From Pseudomonas argentinensis (GTDB lineage: Bacteria; Pseudomonadota; Gammaproteobacteria; Pseudomonadales; Pseudomonadaceae): a stretch of 64,000 nt of DNA. Below the pieces are notes generated by a model. The model saw nothing but the letters and a program-made list of their open reading frames with translations. It did no database searches and was not told the DNA's origin. The stretch is from positions 4,526,001 through 4,590,000 of the forward strand of contig NZ_CP056087.1 of NCBI RefSeq assembly GCF_001839655.2, read 5' to 3'. Numbering within the stretch: position 1 is the stretch's first letter; each line of letters begins with the position of its first letter. The position numbers and the translations under genes were made by a program. Shown piece by piece: positions 48,854 to 57,553 of the stretch.

Positions 48854-48866
48854 GTTATCGTACAAC
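48854..48866. promoter_or_regulatory. FadR-type operator at kdgD copy 1
   Basis: GTTATCGTACAAC, 57 bases upstream of the kdgD start, is an inverted repeat variant of the GTTGTATGACAAC site. Read on the minus strand it contains GTACGATAACGTAT, a 14-base string repeated exactly at the promoter of kdgD copy 2. Confidence 0.7.
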
Positions 48867-49081
48867 TAAATAAATTCCAAGCCCCCGGAGGTATTTCGGC
48901 CCGTATCCGATGTGAGCAGAACAGAATCTGGCACCTAGATAAATTGTGCAAAAACCATCCAAATCGAGGATTTTTATTGCACAAAAAACGGAAACCTTAT
49001 TGGTTAATAATAATTTTAAGCCTTTTTTGGCTCCAGCCATTCGTATTTCAGGTGACATCGGCGTTCCTGTATCGGCCCTCA

Positions 49082-49094
49082 GTCATACGACAAC
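49082..49094. promoter_or_regulatory. Orphan FadR-type operator between the kdgD copies
   Basis: GTCATACGACAAC differs from the udh operator (CTCATACGACAAC) by one base but has no recognisable gene downstream. It is 228 bases from the kdgD copy 1 operator, close to the 253 bases separating the copy 2 and udh operators. It may be left from duplication of the divergent promoter region. The interval 48797-49600 is partly AT-rich, includes an inverted repeat TTGTGCAA/TTGCACAA at 48944-48984, and holds no supported gene. Confidence 0.55.
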
Positions 49095-49244
49095 ATCAAC
49101 CAAAATGGATTTTATAAAAGGGGTGCCCGCTGCAAAAGCATCCTCACCAGCCAGACCATTCACCTGCATCTGCCCCAACCGCTCCCCCTCTGCAGGAGAT
49201 AGAGAGACGGCAGGACAATGTAAGTGTCCAACTAGGGATCCGAG

Positions 49245-49306
49245 GCGGGAGCGCGCCATGGGCGCGAAAATCGCGGGCATGGGCTAGGCGCTCCCCCCTC
49301 CCACAA
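49245..49306. repeat. Inverted pair of REP-like elements
   Basis: CGGGAGCGCGCCATGGGCGC on the left faces an inverted copy on the right (GGGCTAGGCGCTCC followed by CTCCCACAA). This is the layout of a Pseudomonas REP doublet. It lies in the non-coding region between the kdgD copies. Confidence 0.7.
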
Positions 49307-49453
49307 AGGGGGTAGCCAGCTGGCTGCAGAATGGGCGAGTTATAGAGGCGCAACCCGGCCGATGGGTTGTGCAGGTGCCATGGCAGAAATCCGCTTAACC
49401 GCTTCAGGCGCGGCATGCCTATCTTGAGGCAGGGGGCGAACAGCGGTGAAACT

Positions 49454-49478
49454 CGTGGGAGCGCGCCATGCGCGCGAA
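49454..49478. repeat. REP-like element
   Basis: CGTGGGAGCGCGCCATGCGC followed by GCGA is nearly identical to the element at 41927-41952. It is the third REP unit between the two kdgD copies. Confidence 0.75.
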
Positions 49479-49600
49479 ATGGCTGGCACGACCCGCGCAC
49501 ATCTATGAACAGCCAGTCGGCCCGCCCTACCCTACGACCGCCTACCGCTGCCAGACCCAAGGGTCCAGCGATCAGCATACGCCACGGCCACAAAAGCAAA

Positions 49601-49625
49601 AAGCCCAGGCGCTAGGCCTGGGCTT
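49601..49625 (-). terminator. Intrinsic terminator of kdgD copy 2
   Basis: AAGCCCAGGC pairs perfectly with GCCTGGGCTT around GCTAG. On the minus strand it is followed by TTTGCTTTT. It lies 20 bases beyond the kdgD stop. Confidence 0.88.
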
Positions 49626-49644
49626 CTACTTTGCAGCGTTCGGC

Positions 49645-50556
49645 TTACTGGGCGCCTTGCGCCTTGATCAGTGCGGCCAGCTTCTCGTACTCGTCGGGCA
49701 GCAGATCGGTCAGCGGGGCGCGGACCGGGCCGGCATCGTAGCCGGAGATCTTGGCACCGGCCTTGACGATGCTCACCGCATAACCGGCCTTGCGGTTACG
49801 GATATCCAGGTACGGCAGGAAGAAGTCGTCGATGATCTTGCCAACGGTGGCGTGATCATCCTTGGCGATGGCGTGGTAGAAGTCCATTGCGGTTTTCGGG
49901 ATGAAGTTGAACACCGCCGAGGAATAGACCGGCACGCCCAGGGCCTTGTAGGCAGCAGCGTAGACTTCAGCGGTCGGCAGGCCGCCGAGGTAGCTGAAGC
50001 GATCGCCCAGGCGACGACGGATCGACACCATCAGCTCGATATCACCCAGGCCGTCCTTGTAGCCGATCAGGTTCGGGCAACGCTCGGCCAGTTGCTCGAG
50101 CAGCGGCGCGGTCAGGCGGCAAACGTTGCGGTTGTAGACCACCACACCGATCTTCACCGATTTGCAGACCTGCTCGACGTGGGCGGCGACGCCCTCCTGG
50201 GAGGCCTCGGTCAGGTAATGCGGCAGCAGCAGCAGGCCCTTGGCGCCCAGGCGCTCGGCTTCCTGCGCGTACTGGATGGCCTGGCGGGTGGAGCCACCCA
50301 CGCCAGCGAGAATCGGCACGCTGCCTGCGCAGGTGTCGACTGCAGTCTTGATGATCGAGCAATACTCGTCAGCCGCCAGGGAGAAGAATTCACCGGTACC
50401 GCCAGCGGCGAACAGCGCGGTGGCGCCGTAAGGGGCCAGCCACTCGAGGCGGCGCACGTAGCCTTCAGGATTGAATTCGCCTTGGGCATCGAAATCGGTC
50501 AGCGGGAAGGACAGCAGACCGGAGGAAAGGACGGATTTTAATTCTTGTGGGGTCAT
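49645..50556 (-). CDS. kdgD: 5-dehydro-4-deoxyglucarate dehydratase, copy 2
   Basis: This 303-residue enzyme has the same catalytic residues as copy 1 (AGGTGEF, Tyr141, Lys167), and residues 69-181 contain no substitutions. Differences cluster in the N-terminal 70 residues and in the last 120. Long tracts are also identical at the DNA level, for example about 95 bases around 49890-49985 against 48130-48225. It is divergent from udh and shares a control region with it, which suggests it is the original pathway copy. Confidence 0.95.
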   Translation of the reverse strand: MTPQELKSVLSSGLLSFPLTDFDAQGEFNPEGYVRRLEWLAPYGATALFAAGGTGEFFSLAADEYCSIIKTAVDTCAGSVPILAGVGGSTRQAIQYAQEAERLGAKGLLLLPHYLTEASQEGVAAHVEQVCKSVKIGVVVYNRNVCRLTAPLLEQLAERCPNLIGYKDGLGDIELMVSIRRRLGDRFSYLGGLPTAEVYAAAYKALGVPVYSSAVFNFIPKTAMDFYHAIAKDDHATVGKIIDDFFLPYLDIRNRKAGYAVSIVKAGAKISGYDAGPVRAPLTDLLPDEYEKLAALIKAQGAQ

Positions 50557-50612
50557 TCTTCGAATACCTGTAGCACATGTGGAAAAAGAGCAGCCGCTGG
50601 CTGTAGAGATAC

Positions 50613-50625
50613 GTTATCGTACGAC
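50613..50625. promoter_or_regulatory. FadR-type operator at kdgD copy 2
   Basis: GTTATCGTACGAC, 56 bases upstream of the kdgD start, differs by one base from the site at kdgD copy 1 and occupies the same position. It lies in the 367-base divergent region with udh, which has no other recognisable gene. Confidence 0.7.
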
Positions 50626-50828
50626 AATAACTAAAACCATACCCTTCTCGACCTTTTGCACGTTCCTGCCTAAAAAAGGCGCTATACACAACCGCGCGCT
50701 TCACCAATGACGGTGACTGCGCGGTCATCTTTAGCGCGCCGGGCACCTGCCAACAGAAGGGTGAAACCCTCAGTCAACGGGGCGTCTGGCATACCGGATG
50801 GATAGTCGAGGTTTTTTTTGGCGTCGCG

Positions 50829-50878
50829 TTGACAGCGCAATCGGAGGCTGTTGATAATCCTCTCACTCATACGACAAC
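50829..50878 (+). promoter_or_regulatory. udh promoter with FadR-type operator
   Basis: TTGACA (50829-50834) and GATAAT (50853-50858) are spaced by 18 bases, and the operator CTCATACGACAAC follows at 50866-50878, near the transcription start. The same promoter hexamers, spacing and operator position occur at the OprD porin (23387-23439). Confidence 0.75.
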
Positions 50879-50923
50879 CGATAACAAGCTCTCCATAAAA
50901 ACAAACCAGAGACCGCTTACGCC

Positions 50924-51751
50924 ATGACTACCCCTTCCAATGCGCAACCGCCCTTCCATCGCCTGCTGCTCACTGGCGCGGCAGGCGGATTGGGCAAGGT
51001 GCTGCGCGAGCGCCTGCAGCCACTGACCGAGATTCTGCGTCTTTCCGACATCGCCGAAATGGCGCCGGCCGAAGGCCCGCACATCGAGGTGCAGATCTGC
51101 GATCTGGCCGACAAACAGGCCGTTCATCAGTTGGTCGAAGGCGTCGACGCCATCCTGCACTTTGGCGGGGTCTCGGTGGAGCGTCCGTTCGAGGAAATCC
51201 TCGGCCCGAACATCAGCGGCGTGTTCCATATCTATGAAGCGGCGCGTCGCCATGGCGTCAAACGCGTGATCTTTGCCAGCTCCAACCATGTCATCGGCTT
51301 CCACAAACAGACCGACACCATCGATGCCGACGCCCCGCGTCGCCCCGACGGTTACTACGGTCTGTCCAAGTCCTACGGCGAAGACATGGCCAGCTTCTAC
51401 TTCGATCGCTACGGCATCGAGACGGTCAGCATCCGCATCGGCTCCTCGTTCACCGAACCGCTGAACCGCCGCATGATGAGCACCTGGCTGAGCTATGACG
51501 ACCTGGTGCAACTGATCGAACGCGGCCTCACCACCCCGAACGTCGGCCATACCGTGGTCTACGGCGCCTCGGCGAACAAGACCGTCTGGTGGGACAACAG
51601 CAAGGCCGCCCACCTGGGCTTCCAGCCCAAGGACAGCTCGGAGGTCTTCCGCGACAAGGTCGAGGCCCAGCCGCCGGTGCCGGCAGACGACCCCAATGCG
51701 CTCTATCACGGCGGCGCCTTCACCGCCGCCGGCCCGTTCGGCGACAGCTGA
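50924..51751 (+). CDS. udh: Uronate dehydrogenase
   Basis: Udh oxidises D-galacturonate or D-glucuronate with NAD to the aldarolactone. The 275-residue extended-SDR protein has TGAAGGLG at residues 17-24, ILHFGGVSVERPFE, IFASSNHVIGFH and the catalytic YGLSK (Tyr145, Lys149). Length and motifs match characterised Pseudomonas Udh. The lactonase gene follows after 42 bases and the TRAP transporter after that, so this looks like a five-gene operon. Confidence 0.96.
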   Translation: MTTPSNAQPPFHRLLLTGAAGGLGKVLRERLQPLTEILRLSDIAEMAPAEGPHIEVQICDLADKQAVHQLVEGVDAILHFGGVSVERPFEEILGPNISGVFHIYEAARRHGVKRVIFASSNHVIGFHKQTDTIDADAPRRPDGYYGLSKSYGEDMASFYFDRYGIETVSIRIGSSFTEPLNRRMMSTWLSYDDLVQLIERGLTTPNVGHTVVYGASANKTVWWDNSKAAHLGFQPKDSSEVFRDKVEAQPPVPADDPNALYHGGAFTAAGPFGDS

Positions 51752-51772
51752 AACCGCGCCCTTCCCCCCGAT

Positions 51773-51783
51773 AACAATAACAA
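51773..51783 (+). promoter_or_regulatory. Possible Hfq/Crc A-rich target at the lactonase
   Basis: AACAATAACAA fits the AAN-repeat motif exactly and directly precedes the AGAGG Shine-Dalgarno of the SMP-30 gene. Confidence 0.5.
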
Positions 51784-51793
51784 GAGGTCGGAC

Positions 51794-52687
51794 ATGCCCA
51801 CGCAAGCCGAACTGATTCTCGATGCCCGCAACGCCGTGGGCGAAAGCCCGGTGTGGAGCCCGCGGGATCAGGCCCTGTACTGGGCCGACATCCCCAACAG
51901 GCGGCTGTATCGCTGGAACCTGGCGGATGCCAGCACGCAGAGCTGGGAAGCCGACGAAATGCTCGCCTGCATCGCCCAGCGCGCCGATGGCAGCTGGGTC
52001 GCCGGCATGCAGAGCGGCATCTTCCAGCTGACCGCGGGCAACGATGGCCGCCTGACCGGCGAGCGCCTGGTCGAGGTTGCCCACGCCCGGGAGCAGATGC
52101 GTTTCAACGACGGCCGTTGCGACCGCCAGGGCCGCTTCTGGGCCGGCAGCATGCTGATGGACATGGCCGCAGGTGCCAATGTCGGCGCGCTGTATCGCTA
52201 TGACGGCGCCGGCCAGGCCAGCCTGCCTGTGCTGCTGGACGAGCTGATCGTGCCCAACGGCCTGGGCTTCAGCCCGGACGGCCGCGTCATGTACCTCTCC
52301 GACTCGCATCCCTCGGTCCAGGCCATCTGGGCCTTCGATTACGACATCGACAGCGGCACCCCGCACAACCGCCGCCTGTTCGTCGACATGAACGACTATC
52401 CCGGCCGCCCCGACGGCGCCGCGGTGGATGCCGACGGCTGCTACTGGATCTGTGGCAACGATGCCGGCCTGGTTCACCGCTTCACCCCGGCCGGGCGCCT
52501 CGATCGCTCGCTGGAGGTGCCGGTGAAAAAGCCGACCATGTGCGCCTTCGGCGGCCCCGATCTGGACACCCTGTTCGTCACCTCGATTCGCCCGGGCGGC
52601 AACCTGGACGATCAACCACTGGCCGGCGGTGTATTCGCGCTGCGACCGGGCATCGGTGGCCTTGCAGAAACCCCGTTCGGACACTGA
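51794..52687 (+). CDS. SMP-30/gluconolactonase family lactonase
   Basis: The 297-residue six-bladed propeller has the SMP-30 signatures LGESPVW-like AVGESPVWSPRDQALYWADI, RFNDGRCDRQGRFWAGSM, PNGLGFSPDGRVMYLSDS and GRPDGAAVDADGCYW. The metal-binding glutamate, asparagine and aspartate of the family are present. Between udh and the transporter it should hydrolyse the aldarolactone made by Udh to galactarate or glucarate. It could instead act on a sugar lactone such as gluconolactone. Confidence 0.92.
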   Translation: MPTQAELILDARNAVGESPVWSPRDQALYWADIPNRRLYRWNLADASTQSWEADEMLACIAQRADGSWVAGMQSGIFQLTAGNDGRLTGERLVEVAHAREQMRFNDGRCDRQGRFWAGSMLMDMAAGANVGALYRYDGAGQASLPVLLDELIVPNGLGFSPDGRVMYLSDSHPSVQAIWAFDYDIDSGTPHNRRLFVDMNDYPGRPDGAAVDADGCYWICGNDAGLVHRFTPAGRLDRSLEVPVKKPTMCAFGGPDLDTLFVTSIRPGGNLDDQPLAGGVFALRPGIGGLAETPFGH

Positions 52688-52747
52688 TACCAACCCTGGC
52701 CCCGGCGACTCGCGGACGCCAGACGCTACACACTGCTGCAAACCCAC

Positions 52748-52757
52748 AACAACAAAA
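52748..52757 (+). promoter_or_regulatory. Possible Hfq/Crc A-rich target at dctP
   Basis: AACAACAAAA lies immediately before the CGGAG Shine-Dalgarno of the TRAP binding-protein gene and fits the catabolite-repression motif. Confidence 0.5.
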
Positions 52758-52768
52758 CGGAGCTTCAC

Positions 52769-53743
52769 ATGAACTTCAAGCGCAAGTTGCTCATCGCCGC
52801 ACTCCCGCTGGCATTCGGCTTGTCCAGCCTGGCACAGGCCGACGTCACCCTGAAGATCGCTGAAATCCACCCGGCCGGTTACCCGACCGTGGTGGCCATG
52901 GAAAACCTCGGCAAGAAACTCGATACCGCCACCAGCGGCGAGATCAAGTCGCGCATGTTCGCCGGTGGCGTACTGGGCTCCGAGAAGGAAGTGATCGAAC
53001 AGACCCAGATCGGCGCCGTGCAGCTGACCCGCGTCAGCCTGGGCTCGGTCGGTTCGGTAGTGCCGGCCACCAACGTCTTCAATATGCCGTTCGTGTTCCG
53101 CGACATCGACCACATGCGCAAGGTGGTGGACGGTGAAATCGGTCAGGAAATCCTCGACGCCATCACCAACTCCGACTTCAACATGGTCGGTCTGGCGTGG
53201 ATGGAAGCCGGCAGCCGCAGCCTCTACACCAAGAAGCCGGTGCGCAAGATCGAAGACCTCAAGGGCATGAAGATCCGCGTGATCGGCAACCCGCTGTTCA
53301 TCGACACCCTCAACGCCATGGGCGGCAACGGCATCGCCATGGACACCGGTGAAATCTTCAGCGCCCTGCAGAGCGGCGTGATCGACGGTGCCGAGAACAA
53401 CTCGCCGACCCTGCTCGAGCACAACCACTTCCGCGAAGCCAAGTACTACACCCAGACGCACCACCTGATCCTGCCCGAGCCGCTGCTGATGTCCAAGACC
53501 ACCTGGGAAAAGCTGACCCCCGAGCAGCAGACCCTAGTCAAGAAACTGGCCAAGGAAGCCCAGCTGGAAGAGCGTGATCTGTGGGTCGCCAAGGAAAACG
53601 CCTCCAACGAGAAGCTCAAGGCCGAAGGCGTCGAATTCATCGAAATCGACACCAAGCCGTTCTACGACGCGACCGCTCCGGTACGTGAGAAGTACGGCGC
53701 CCAATACGCCGACCTGATCAAGCGCATCGAAGCCGTCAAGTAA
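52769..53743 (+). CDS. TRAP transporter substrate-binding protein (DctP)
   Basis: The 324-residue precursor has a signal peptide MNFKRKLLIAALPLAFGLSS cleaved near AQA, then the DctP fold starting DVTLKIAEIHPAGYP. The block IRVIGNPLFIDTLNAMGGNG carries the conserved arginine that binds the substrate carboxylate, followed by GVIDGAENNSPTLLEHNHF. It delivers a carboxylated substrate, most likely galacturonate or glucuronate here, to the DctQM permease encoded next. Confidence 0.95.
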   Translation: MNFKRKLLIAALPLAFGLSSLAQADVTLKIAEIHPAGYPTVVAMENLGKKLDTATSGEIKSRMFAGGVLGSEKEVIEQTQIGAVQLTRVSLGSVGSVVPATNVFNMPFVFRDIDHMRKVVDGEIGQEILDAITNSDFNMVGLAWMEAGSRSLYTKKPVRKIEDLKGMKIRVIGNPLFIDTLNAMGGNGIAMDTGEIFSALQSGVIDGAENNSPTLLEHNHFREAKYYTQTHHLILPEPLLMSKTTWEKLTPEQQTLVKKLAKEAQLEERDLWVAKENASNEKLKAEGVEFIEIDTKPFYDATAPVREKYGAQYADLIKRIEAVK

Positions 53744-53805
53744 CCCCCTCGCGCAAGCGTACGGAGCCGGCGTTCTGCCGGCTCCACACCTTCCGGTGAA
53801 GTCAC

Positions 53806-54333
53806 ATGAAAAATCTGGTTCTAGGCGTCAATGACGCCATCTATCGTGCCTGCATCATCGTCACCAGCCTGGCGATCGTGATCATGGCCACGATCATCCC
53901 CTGGGGCGTCTTCAGCCGTTACGCGCTGGGGCAAGGATTGGGCTGGCCCGAGCCCATCTCCGTGATGCTGATGGTGGTGTTCACCTTTATCGGCGCGGCT
54001 GCCAGCTACCGTGCCGGGGCTCACATGGCCGTAACCTCACTGACCGATCGCCTGCCGACCGTCGCGCAGCCGCTGATCACTCTCTTCGTGCGCCTGGCCA
54101 TGGGGGCCATTGCACTGTTCATGCTGATCTGGGGCTACAAGCTGTGTGTGGCCACCTGGAACCAGTTCCTCAGCACCCTGCCAAGCGTGCGCGTTGGCAT
54201 CAGCTACATGCCGATTCCCGTGGGCGGCTTCATCACCCTGCTGTTCGTGATCGAGCAACTGCTCTACGGCGACCAGCATAAACGTCGCGTCGTCGATTTC
54301 GAAGCGGTCGAAGATTCCAAGGAGGCCGTGTAA
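53806..54333 (+). CDS. TRAP transporter small permease (DctQ)
   Basis: The 175-residue protein has four membrane helices and typical DctQ segments: VFSRYALGQGLGWPEPISVM and GAAASYRAGAHMAVT. It pairs with the large permease to form the membrane unit. Its TAA stop overlaps the start of the next gene (TAATG), indicating translational coupling. Confidence 0.94.
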   Translation: MKNLVLGVNDAIYRACIIVTSLAIVIMATIIPWGVFSRYALGQGLGWPEPISVMLMVVFTFIGAAASYRAGAHMAVTSLTDRLPTVAQPLITLFVRLAMGAIALFMLIWGYKLCVATWNQFLSTLPSVRVGISYMPIPVGGFITLLFVIEQLLYGDQHKRRVVDFEAVEDSKEAV

Positions 54334-55613
54334 TGGACGCCGCCATTCTCGTGGGCAGCTTCATCGTCCTCATCCTGCTGCGCGTGCCTGTCGCCTATGC
54401 GCTCGGCATGTCCGCCCTGATCGGCGCCTGGTGGATCGACATTCCGCTGCACGCGATCATGATCCAGATCGCCGGTGGGGTGAACAAGTTCTCCCTGTTG
54501 GCCATTCCGTTCTTCGTGCTGGCCGGTGCGATCATGGCCGAAGGTGGCATGGCACGTCGTCTGGTGGCCTTCGCCGGCGTACTGGTCGGCTTCGTGCGCG
54601 GCGGCCTGTCGCTGGTCAACATCACCGCCTCGACCTTCTTTGGCGCGATCTCCGGATCCTCCCTGGCCGATACCGCCTCGGTGGGCTCGGTGCTGATCCC
54701 GGAAATGGAGAAGAAGGGCTACCCCCGTGAGTTCGCCACCGCCGTGACCGTTTCCGGCTCGGTGCAGGCGCTGCTCACCCCGCCCAGCCACAACTCGGTG
54801 ATCTACTCCCTGGCCGCTGGCGGCACGGTGTCCATCGCCGCGCTGTTCATGGCCGGTATCGGCCCGGGCCTGCTGATGAGCGCCACCATGGCCGCGCTGT
54901 GCCTGTGGTTCGCCAAGAAACGCAACTACCCGAAAGGCGAAGTGATCCCGCTGCGCCAGGCCATCAAGATCTGCGTTGAAGCCCTGTGGGGCCTGATGAC
55001 CATGATCATCATCCTCGGCGGCATCCTCTCCGGCGTATTCACCGCCACCGAGTCGGCGGCCGTGGCGGTGATCTGGGCGTTCTTCGTGACCATGTTCATC
55101 TACCGCGACTACAAGTGGCGTGAACTGCCGAAGATGCTGCACCGTACCGTGCGCACCTTGTCGATCGTGATGATCCTCATCGCCTTCGCCGCCTCCTTCG
55201 GCTACATCATGACCCTGATGCAGATTCCATCGAAGATCACCACGGCGTTCCTGGCAATCTCCGACAATCGCTACGTGATTCTGATGTGCGTCAACTTCAT
55301 GCTGCTGGCCCTCGGCACGCTCATGGACATGGCGCCGCTGATCCTGATCCTGACCCCGATCCTGCTGCCGGTGGTGACCTCCTTCGGTGTCGACCCGGTA
55401 CACTTTGGCATGATCATGCTGGTCAACCTGGGCATCGGCCTGATCACCCCGCCAGTAGGCGCGGTGCTGTTCGTCGGCGCGGCCATCGGCAAGGTGACCA
55501 TCGAGAACACCGTCAAGGCACTGCTGCCCTTCTACGCGGCACTGTTCGCCGTGCTGATGCTGGTCACCTACGTGCCGGCTATCTCGCTGTGGCTGCCTAG
55601 CGTCGTACTCTGA
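54333..55613 (+). CDS. TRAP transporter large permease (DctM)
   Basis: The 426-residue protein has about 12 membrane helices with DctM signatures: FSLLAIPFFVLAGAIMAEGG, SAISGSS-like FGAISGSSLADTASVGSVLI and GLITPPVGAVLFV. It uses an ion gradient to drive high-affinity uptake with DctP. It is the last gene of the udh-lactonase-dctPQM operon, and a strong terminator follows. Confidence 0.96.
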   Translation: MDAAILVGSFIVLILLRVPVAYALGMSALIGAWWIDIPLHAIMIQIAGGVNKFSLLAIPFFVLAGAIMAEGGMARRLVAFAGVLVGFVRGGLSLVNITASTFFGAISGSSLADTASVGSVLIPEMEKKGYPREFATAVTVSGSVQALLTPPSHNSVIYSLAAGGTVSIAALFMAGIGPGLLMSATMAALCLWFAKKRNYPKGEVIPLRQAIKICVEALWGLMTMIIILGGILSGVFTATESAAVAVIWAFFVTMFIYRDYKWRELPKMLHRTVRTLSIVMILIAFAASFGYIMTLMQIPSKITTAFLAISDNRYVILMCVNFMLLALGTLMDMAPLILILTPILLPVVTSFGVDPVHFGMIMLVNLGIGLITPPVGAVLFVGAAIGKVTIENTVKALLPFYAALFAVLMLVTYVPAISLWLPSVVL

Positions 55614-55627
55614 TACCGCTCCACCCG

Positions 55628-55665
55628 CGGCGGGTCATGTCCTGGACATGACCCGCCGTTTTTTT
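55628..55665 (+). terminator. Intrinsic terminator of the udh-TRAP operon
   Basis: CGGCGGGTCATGTCC (55628-55642) pairs perfectly with GGACATGACCCGCCG (55644-55658), followed by seven T residues. It lies 14 bases after the dctM stop. Confidence 0.95.
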
Positions 55666-55730
55666 AGCGCAGCGAGAACGGTGATCAAACCGTCAGGCGC
55701 TCGAGGTTCAACACGATACGGAAATTGCTT

Positions 55731-56642
55731 ATGACTGCCCCTGCCCTGTTTCCCCGCCACATCGCCGTCATGCTCCTGGCGTTGCTGGCCTGCTCCTTTG
55801 CCGGCAACCATATTGCCGCGCGTATCGCCTTCGACAACGAAACCGGCCTGCTGCTGGCCATCCTCTGCCGCTCCGGCGTGACCATGCTGGTGCTGCTCGG
55901 CATCGTGCTGTGGCAACGCCAGGCCCTGCAGATGCCGCCCGGTGCCTGGCGCTGGCAACTGCTGCTGGGTTTGCTGATCGCTACCCAGAGCATCTGCCTG
56001 TACTCGGCCGTGGCGCGCATTCCCGTGGCCCTGGCGCTGCTGATCGGCAACACCTTTCCGATCCTGCTCGCCTTGCTCACCTGGGCGCTGGGTGGCTCGG
56101 CACCGACGCGGCGTACGGTGATGCTGATGGGACTGATCCTGCTCGGCCTGGTCTTCGCTCTGGATCTGCCGGCACGCCTGGGCGCCAGCGAACAGGTCGG
56201 TCCCGAGTGGATCGTCGGCGTCAGCGCCTCGTTCCTGGCCGCCTGCGTGTTCGCCTGCGCGCTGTGGATCACCGATCACAAGCTCTCCAGTCTGCGCGGC
56301 TCGGTGCGCAGCATGCTGACCCTGATGATCGTGTTCAGCAGCATGGCCCTGGCCGGTAGTGCCGACCTGATCCCTGGCGGTATGAACCTGCCGGCCAACG
56401 CCACCGGCTGGACCGCCCTGGGCGCCCTGGTGCTGCTCTATGGCATCGCCTTCTGCATGCTGTTCGTGACCGTGCCGCGCCTGAACATGGCCAAGAACGC
56501 CCCGGTGATGAACATGGAGCCCATCGCCACGCTGCTGTTCGGCTGGCTGCTGCTGGATCAGGTACTCAGTGGCATGCAGATGATCGGCGGCGCGATCGTG
56601 CTGGCGGGAATCGTATTGCTGACCTATCGCAAGGACACCTGA
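55731..56642 (+). CDS. EamA family (DMT) permease
   Basis: The 303-residue protein has ten predicted helices in two EamA repeats: SFAGNHIAARIAFDNETGLL in the first and ATGWTALGALVLLYGIAFCM in the second. EamA proteins export or import metabolites; the substrate is unknown. The ATG at 55731 is preferred to the TTG two codons upstream. A strong terminator precedes it, so it is probably transcribed separately from the TRAP operon, and it converges on the FadR-type gene. Confidence 0.88.
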   Translation: MTAPALFPRHIAVMLLALLACSFAGNHIAARIAFDNETGLLLAILCRSGVTMLVLLGIVLWQRQALQMPPGAWRWQLLLGLLIATQSICLYSAVARIPVALALLIGNTFPILLALLTWALGGSAPTRRTVMLMGLILLGLVFALDLPARLGASEQVGPEWIVGVSASFLAACVFACALWITDHKLSSLRGSVRSMLTLMIVFSSMALAGSADLIPGGMNLPANATGWTALGALVLLYGIAFCMLFVTVPRLNMAKNAPVMNMEPIATLLFGWLLLDQVLSGMQMIGGAIVLAGIVLLTYRKDT

Positions 56643-56684
56643 GCATCGTGTCACCACGGGCTGCGCGTCGATCCTGCAGCAATG

Positions 56685-56735
56685 AAAAGGGCCTGGGTGC
56701 TCATCCAGCAACGTAGATTCGGCACCCAAGCCCTT
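56685..56735 (-). terminator. Terminator of the FadR-type regulator gene
   Basis: AAAGGGCCTGGGTGC on the left pairs with GCACCCAAGCCCTT on the right with one mismatch and a long loop of about 21 bases. On the minus strand it is followed by TTTTCATT. It lies about 20 bases past the regulator stop. Confidence 0.7.
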
Positions 56736-56751
56736 CAGGGTCTCACGGGAC

Positions 56752-57507
56752 TCAGGCCTGCTTGGCCGCCACCTCGGCGGACTCGTGGGCCTGACGCAGG
56801 CGCTCGCGGCTGTTGGTCAGGTGCAGGCGCATGGCGGCACGCGCCGCATCGGAGTCCTGGCGAGCGATGGCCTCGAAGATCTGCTCATGCTCACGCTCCA
56901 GGCGCGCCATGTAGTGGGCATGGTCGTCATGGGCGATACGCGCCGAATTGAGCCGGGTGCGCGGGATGATACTGGTGCCCAGGTGGCTCATGATGTCGGT
57001 GAAGTAGCGGTTGCCCGTGGCATGGGCGATCTGCAGATGGAACTGGAAATCCGACGACACCGCATCGCTTTCGTGGGCGGCGCCCTCGTTCAGCGCATCC
57101 AGCGCCTGGCGCATGGACGCCAGTTGCTCGGGGGTGCGGCGCTGGGCAGCCAGACCGGCCGACTCCACTTCCAGGCTGATACGCAGCTCGAGCACGGCCA
57201 GCACTTCACGCAGGGTGACGATGGTCGCCGGGTCGATGCGGAAACCGCCGGGATTGGGTGTATCCAGCACGAAGGTGCCGATGCCGTGGCGGGTTTCCAC
57301 CAGACCGGACGCCTGCAGCCGTGACAACGCCTCACGCACCACGGTGCGGCTGACACCCTGCTCTTCCATGATCGCCGACTCGGTCGGCAACTTGTCACCA
57401 CGCTTGATCACCCCGTCGCGAATGCGTTGGGACAACTCCGCGACCAGTTCCTGTGCCAGGCTGCGATGCTTGCGGCGCGCGCGTGGCTGCGTGTTCTGAG
57501 TTTCCAT
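56752..57507 (-). CDS. FadR-type GntR regulator of hexuronate/aldarate genes (GguR-like)
   Basis: The 251-residue protein has a GntR winged helix (DKLPTESAIMEEQGVSRTVV, REALSRLQASGLVETRHGIG) and an FCD domain (VLAVLELRISLEVESAGLAA, SDFQFHLQIAHATGNRYFTD). It probably binds the TTGTnnnACAA-like sites in this region, including one in front of its own gene. Its ligand is likely an aldarate or pathway intermediate. The ATG at 57507 is chosen; no strong Shine-Dalgarno is seen. Confidence 0.88.
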   Translation of the reverse strand: METQNTQPRARRKHRSLAQELVAELSQRIRDGVIKRGDKLPTESAIMEEQGVSRTVVREALSRLQASGLVETRHGIGTFVLDTPNPGGFRIDPATIVTLREVLAVLELRISLEVESAGLAAQRRTPEQLASMRQALDALNEGAAHESDAVSSDFQFHLQIAHATGNRYFTDIMSHLGTSIIPRTRLNSARIAHDDHAHYMARLEREHEQIFEAIARQDSDAARAAMRLHLTNSRERLRQAHESAEVAAKQA

Positions 57508-57553
57508 AGAAATCGCTATCGTCCGGATGGCCAAAGCGCATCATATCTCAGAG

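Noticed and set aside
48946..49287. A 113-codon frame after kdgD copy 1 across the orphan operator
   Set aside because: It runs through an inverted repeat and into a REP element, lacks a proper start and shows no domain.
50867..53464. An 865-codon frame antisense to udh, the lactonase and dctP
   Set aside because: Shadow frame; all three genes on the other strand have clear family motifs.
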